A DNA stretch of 15,312 bases from Bacteroidales bacterium (GTDB lineage Bacteria > Bacteroidota > Bacteroidia > Bacteroidales > UBA7960): the NCBI GenBank assembly GCA_007132865.1, contig SLNU01000270.1, positions 1-15,312 of the forward strand, given 5' to 3'. The first letter of the stretch is position 1. Every line of letters begins with the position of its first letter. The notes under the pieces were generated by a model. The model searched no databases and was not told the DNA's origin. It was given only the letters and a program-made list of their open reading frames with translations. Below, in pieces: positions 13,102 to 15,312 of the stretch. Both the position numbers and the translations under genes were made by a program.

Positions 13102-14955
13102 ATGAAAATCATTGAAATAGACTACTCCCGCTGTACGCGGTCTTACGCCTGCATCAGGCATTGCCCGGTCAAAGCGATCACTGCCCGGTCTTCAGACGGC
13201 ATGCCGGTGGTTAGCCATGACAGGTGCATCGGCTGTGGCAGCTGCGTGTCTGTATGCGGGTCCTCCGCTGTCATATACCAAAGTGCCGTAAACGACACCA
13301 TCGCTTTGCTGGAATCGGGTAACAAGGTTGCAGCGATCGTGGATCCCACCATCAGTGGGGAATTCCCCGACATCACCGACTACCGTAAATTTGTGGAAAT
13401 GATCCGCACGCTTGGGTTCCACTATGTAAGCGAGGTTTCGTTCGGGGTCGACCTGGTAGCCAGAAAGTACAGGGAATTGTTCGCCAATTTCAAGGGAAAA
13501 TATTACCTGACAGCCAACTGCCCCAGCCTTGTAAGCTACGTGGAAAAGTTCTTCCCTGAACTGACAGGCAACCTGGCCCCTATCGTCAATCCGATGACAG
13601 CCATGGCCAAGGTGGTCAGAAAGGCCTATGGGAACGATCTGAAAGTCGTGTTCATAGGCCCTTGCCTTTCTGCCAAGCACGAAGCCCTGCTTTTTGAGGG
13701 AGACGGAAAAGTGGACGCAGTGCTGACCTTTCAAGGACTCAGGAAAATGTTCAACCACTTCGAGATCAAGGAAAGCAAAGTGGAATACTCGGAGTTCGAC
13801 CCCCCCATCGGCAACCTGGGATCCTTGTACCCGCTCAGCAACGGCATCCTGTATGCCGCCGGCATCAGCGAAGACTTGCTGACCGGGAAGGTCATCACCG
13901 CTGACGGAAAAGAAAACATGCTCCAGGCAGTGGACGAATACAGCCAGTCTACCGAACAGATCAAAAAACATTTCAATATCTTTTATGACGAAGGCTGCCT
14001 GATGGGTCCGGGAACGACCGATAAAGCCTTTAAGTTCCTTAGACGGAGTCTCGTCGTCGATTATGCCAACAAGCGCCTGAAGGACTTTGACCAGGAGCAT
14101 TGGAAAAAGGAAATGGAGACCTATGCCGCGCTGGACCTGGTCAGGACATTTACCAAGGATGACCAGCGTCTGCCTGTGCCTGACAACGACCGTGTGGAAG
14201 AGATCCTGAAAAGCCTCGGGAAGAGCCTGCACCAGGAGGCAAGCTGCAATGCCTGCGGATTCAGGAGCTGCAATGATTTCGCCGTATCCGTCAGCCAGGG
14301 GCTGACCAGGCCTGAGATGTGCCTGACGTATACCCTTAAGAACAAGCAGGACTATATCAAGACCCTGAAGAACAATAACGATCGGTTGAAAACCCAACAA
14401 GACAAGCTGATTGAGACCGAAAAAGAGTTGCGCGCAGAGAATCAGAAGATCAAGCTGGCCTCCGAAACCACGTCCGCCCTCCTGAAAAACCTGCCTTCTG
14501 CTGCGGTTATCGTGGACGATAAATTGCGCGTGGTGGAATCCAATGAAAGCTTTGTCAAAGTGCTCGGGGAAGATGCACAGCTGATCAACGAAGTGGTACC
14601 CGGCCTGGTCGGGGCCGATCTGAAAACCCTGCTCCCCTATCCGATTTACAATCTTTTCAACTATGTACTGGAGAACGATGAAAATGTGATAGGCAAGGAT
14701 GTAATTTATGGAGACGGACTGTTGAATGTCAGCCTGTATTCACTCAAGCCCAACAAGATTGTCGGAGGGGTATTCCGCGATATGTATGTGGCCGAGGTTC
14801 GACAGGAGGAGATCATAAACCGGGTCACCGAGGTGATTGATGAGAATCTCAAGATGGTGCAGAACATCGCTTTTCTGCTCGGGGAGGGCGCCAGCAATAC
14901 CGAGAAGATGCTGAACTCCATCATCGAGACCTATAACAAAGTGAAAAAAACCTGA
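13102..14955 (+). CDS. Degenerate [FeFe]-hydrogenase-like Fe-S sensor with PAS domain
   Basis: A 617-residue soluble sensor. Order: ferredoxin region (C11, S14, C17, C21, then C42, C45, C48, C52), hydrogenase large-subunit domain (about 75-325), PF04060-type Fe-S domain (C382, C385, C390, C407), coiled coil (about 413-455), PAS (about 457-560) and a C-terminal helical tail. It resembles HydS-type group C proteins, but key sites are lost. The first ferredoxin site has Ser for its second Cys. The relay Cys is N139 beside ligand C140. The lysine that binds cyanide is A191 (GPCLSAK). The first Cys of the last C-x3-C is Y295, leaving C188 and C299. A normal [2Fe] subcluster is unlikely; it may hold a three-Cys [4Fe-4S] cluster. 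It is followed after 44 bp by a PP2C gene, its likely output. Confidence 0.92.
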   Translation: MKIIEIDYSRCTRSYACIRHCPVKAITARSSDGMPVVSHDRCIGCGSCVSVCGSSAVIYQSAVNDTIALLESGNKVAAIVDPTISGEFPDITDYRKFVEMIRTLGFHYVSEVSFGVDLVARKYRELFANFKGKYYLTANCPSLVSYVEKFFPELTGNLAPIVNPMTAMAKVVRKAYGNDLKVVFIGPCLSAKHEALLFEGDGKVDAVLTFQGLRKMFNHFEIKESKVEYSEFDPPIGNLGSLYPLSNGILYAAGISEDLLTGKVITADGKENMLQAVDEYSQSTEQIKKHFNIFYDEGCLMGPGTTDKAFKFLRRSLVVDYANKRLKDFDQEHWKKEMETYAALDLVRTFTKDDQRLPVPDNDRVEEILKSLGKSLHQEASCNACGFRSCNDFAVSVSQGLTRPEMCLTYTLKNKQDYIKTLKNNNDRLKTQQDKLIETEKELRAENQKIKLASETTSALLKNLPSAAVIVDDKLRVVESNESFVKVLGEDAQLINEVVPGLVGADLKTLLPYPIYNLFNYVLENDENVIGKDVIYGDGLLNVSLYSLKPNKIVGGVFRDMYVAEVRQEEIINRVTEVIDENLKMVQNIAFLLGEGASNTEKMLNSIIETYNKVKKT

Positions 14956-14999
14956 GCGCCCTTGCGGTACCCCGGACCTGAATAATCGACCAGACCTGA

Positions 15000-15312
15000 A
15001 TGAACGATGCATTTTACATAGAAGTGGGCTCCGCCCAGAAAAGCCACGCCGGTGAAAGGATCTGCGGGGATGTATTCGTTTCCCAAAAGATCAAGGAGGA
15101 GGGCCGTACCGTTGTGGTTTTGTCGGATGGGATGGGCCACGGGGTGAAGGCCAATATGCTGGCGACCCTTACTGCCACAATGGCCATGAATTTTACAAGG
15201 GAACACAAGGATGCACACAAGATCGCGGAGATCATCATGAACACCCTTCCTGTCTGCAGCGAACGCAAGATCTCCTATTCGACCTTTACCGTGGTCGATA
15301 TTGAGGAAAGCG
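15000..15312 (+). CDS. SpoIIE/PP2C-type serine phosphatase (partial, C-terminus cut by window edge)
   Basis: The reading frame from the ATG at 15000 stays open to the window end (104 codons seen). The N-terminal part matches the PPM/SpoIIE phosphatase fold. The first metal-binding Asp is D24 in the GD motif, and the second is D43 in LSDGMGHG (41-48), the hallmark of SpoIIE/RsbU-type Mn-dependent Ser/Thr phosphatases. ISYSTFTVVD (91-100) matches the following core strand. There is no upstream sensor domain, so control probably comes from the PAS-bearing Fe-S sensor encoded 44 bp upstream. Such phosphatases often act in partner-switching with STAS and anti-sigma-type kinases, which would lie to the right of this window if present. 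The substrate is unknown. Confidence 0.9.
   Translation, partial: MNDAFYIEVGSAQKSHAGERICGDVFVSQKIKEEGRTVVVLSDGMGHGVKANMLATLTATMAMNFTREHKDAHKIAEIIMNTLPVCSERKISYSTFTVVDIEES

Noticed and set aside
13192..14400. A 402-codon open frame on the minus strand inside the PAS-sensor gene
   Set aside because: It is fully antisense to a gene with strong domain and motif support, and its translation has no recognisable domain; long shadow frames are expected in GC-richer coding DNA.
14956..14999. Possible terminator between the PAS sensor and the phosphatase genes
   Set aside because: No convincing hairpin followed by a T-run is visible, and the 44-bp gap fits read-through in one operon.

Overview
The window looks like a chromosomal [FeFe]-hydrogenase locus from an anaerobic member of the Bacteroidota (Bacteroidales/Marinilabiliales-like, inferred). 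The grounds are protein style, mostly weak or absent Shine-Dalgarno sequences, and promoter elements matching the Bacteroidota -7 consensus TAnnTTTG. I saw no tRNA, rRNA, insertion sequence or CRISPR array.

Layout. A 258-bp AT-rich divergent intergenic region (12539-12796) splits the window. Leftward, from 12538 to the window edge, runs a tightly packed gene train: hydC, hydB and hydA (a trimeric NAD(P)-linked [FeFe]-hydrogenase); a histidine kinase whose sensor is an [FeFe]-hydrogenase-like H-cluster domain; a stand-alone receiver; a receiver-histidine kinase hybrid; rex; a RibF-like FAD synthetase; a PhnP-like metallo-hydrolase; after a 97-bp gap hydG (H-cluster maturase); two TM1266-type ACT-like small proteins; and an Rrf2 regulator cut by the window edge. 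Rightward, from 12797, run a stand-alone thioredoxin-like [2Fe-2S] ferredoxin, a second hydrogenase-like Fe-S sensor ending in a PAS domain, and a SpoIIE/PP2C phosphatase cut by the right edge.

How it works together (inference). HydABC exchanges electrons among NAD(P)H, protons/H2 and probably ferredoxin. HydG builds part of the H-cluster; HydE and HydF are not in the window. Control is layered: Rex (NADH/NAD+), an H-cluster histidine kinase feeding two receivers with no DNA-binding domain, a PAS sensor paired with a PP2C phosphatase, two TM1266-like proteins and a cysteine-bearing Rrf2 protein. I found two 18-bp Rex-box-like sites, one near each divergent start.

Most notable: the two hydrogenase-like sensors are a contrasting pair. 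The kinase-linked one keeps all four H-cluster cysteines but has serine at the proton-relay cysteine. The PAS-linked one has lost an H-cluster cysteine (Tyr), the cyanide-binding lysine (Ala) and a ferredoxin cysteine (Ser). HydA, HydB and the RibF-like protein also carry substitutions at positions that are normally nearly invariant.
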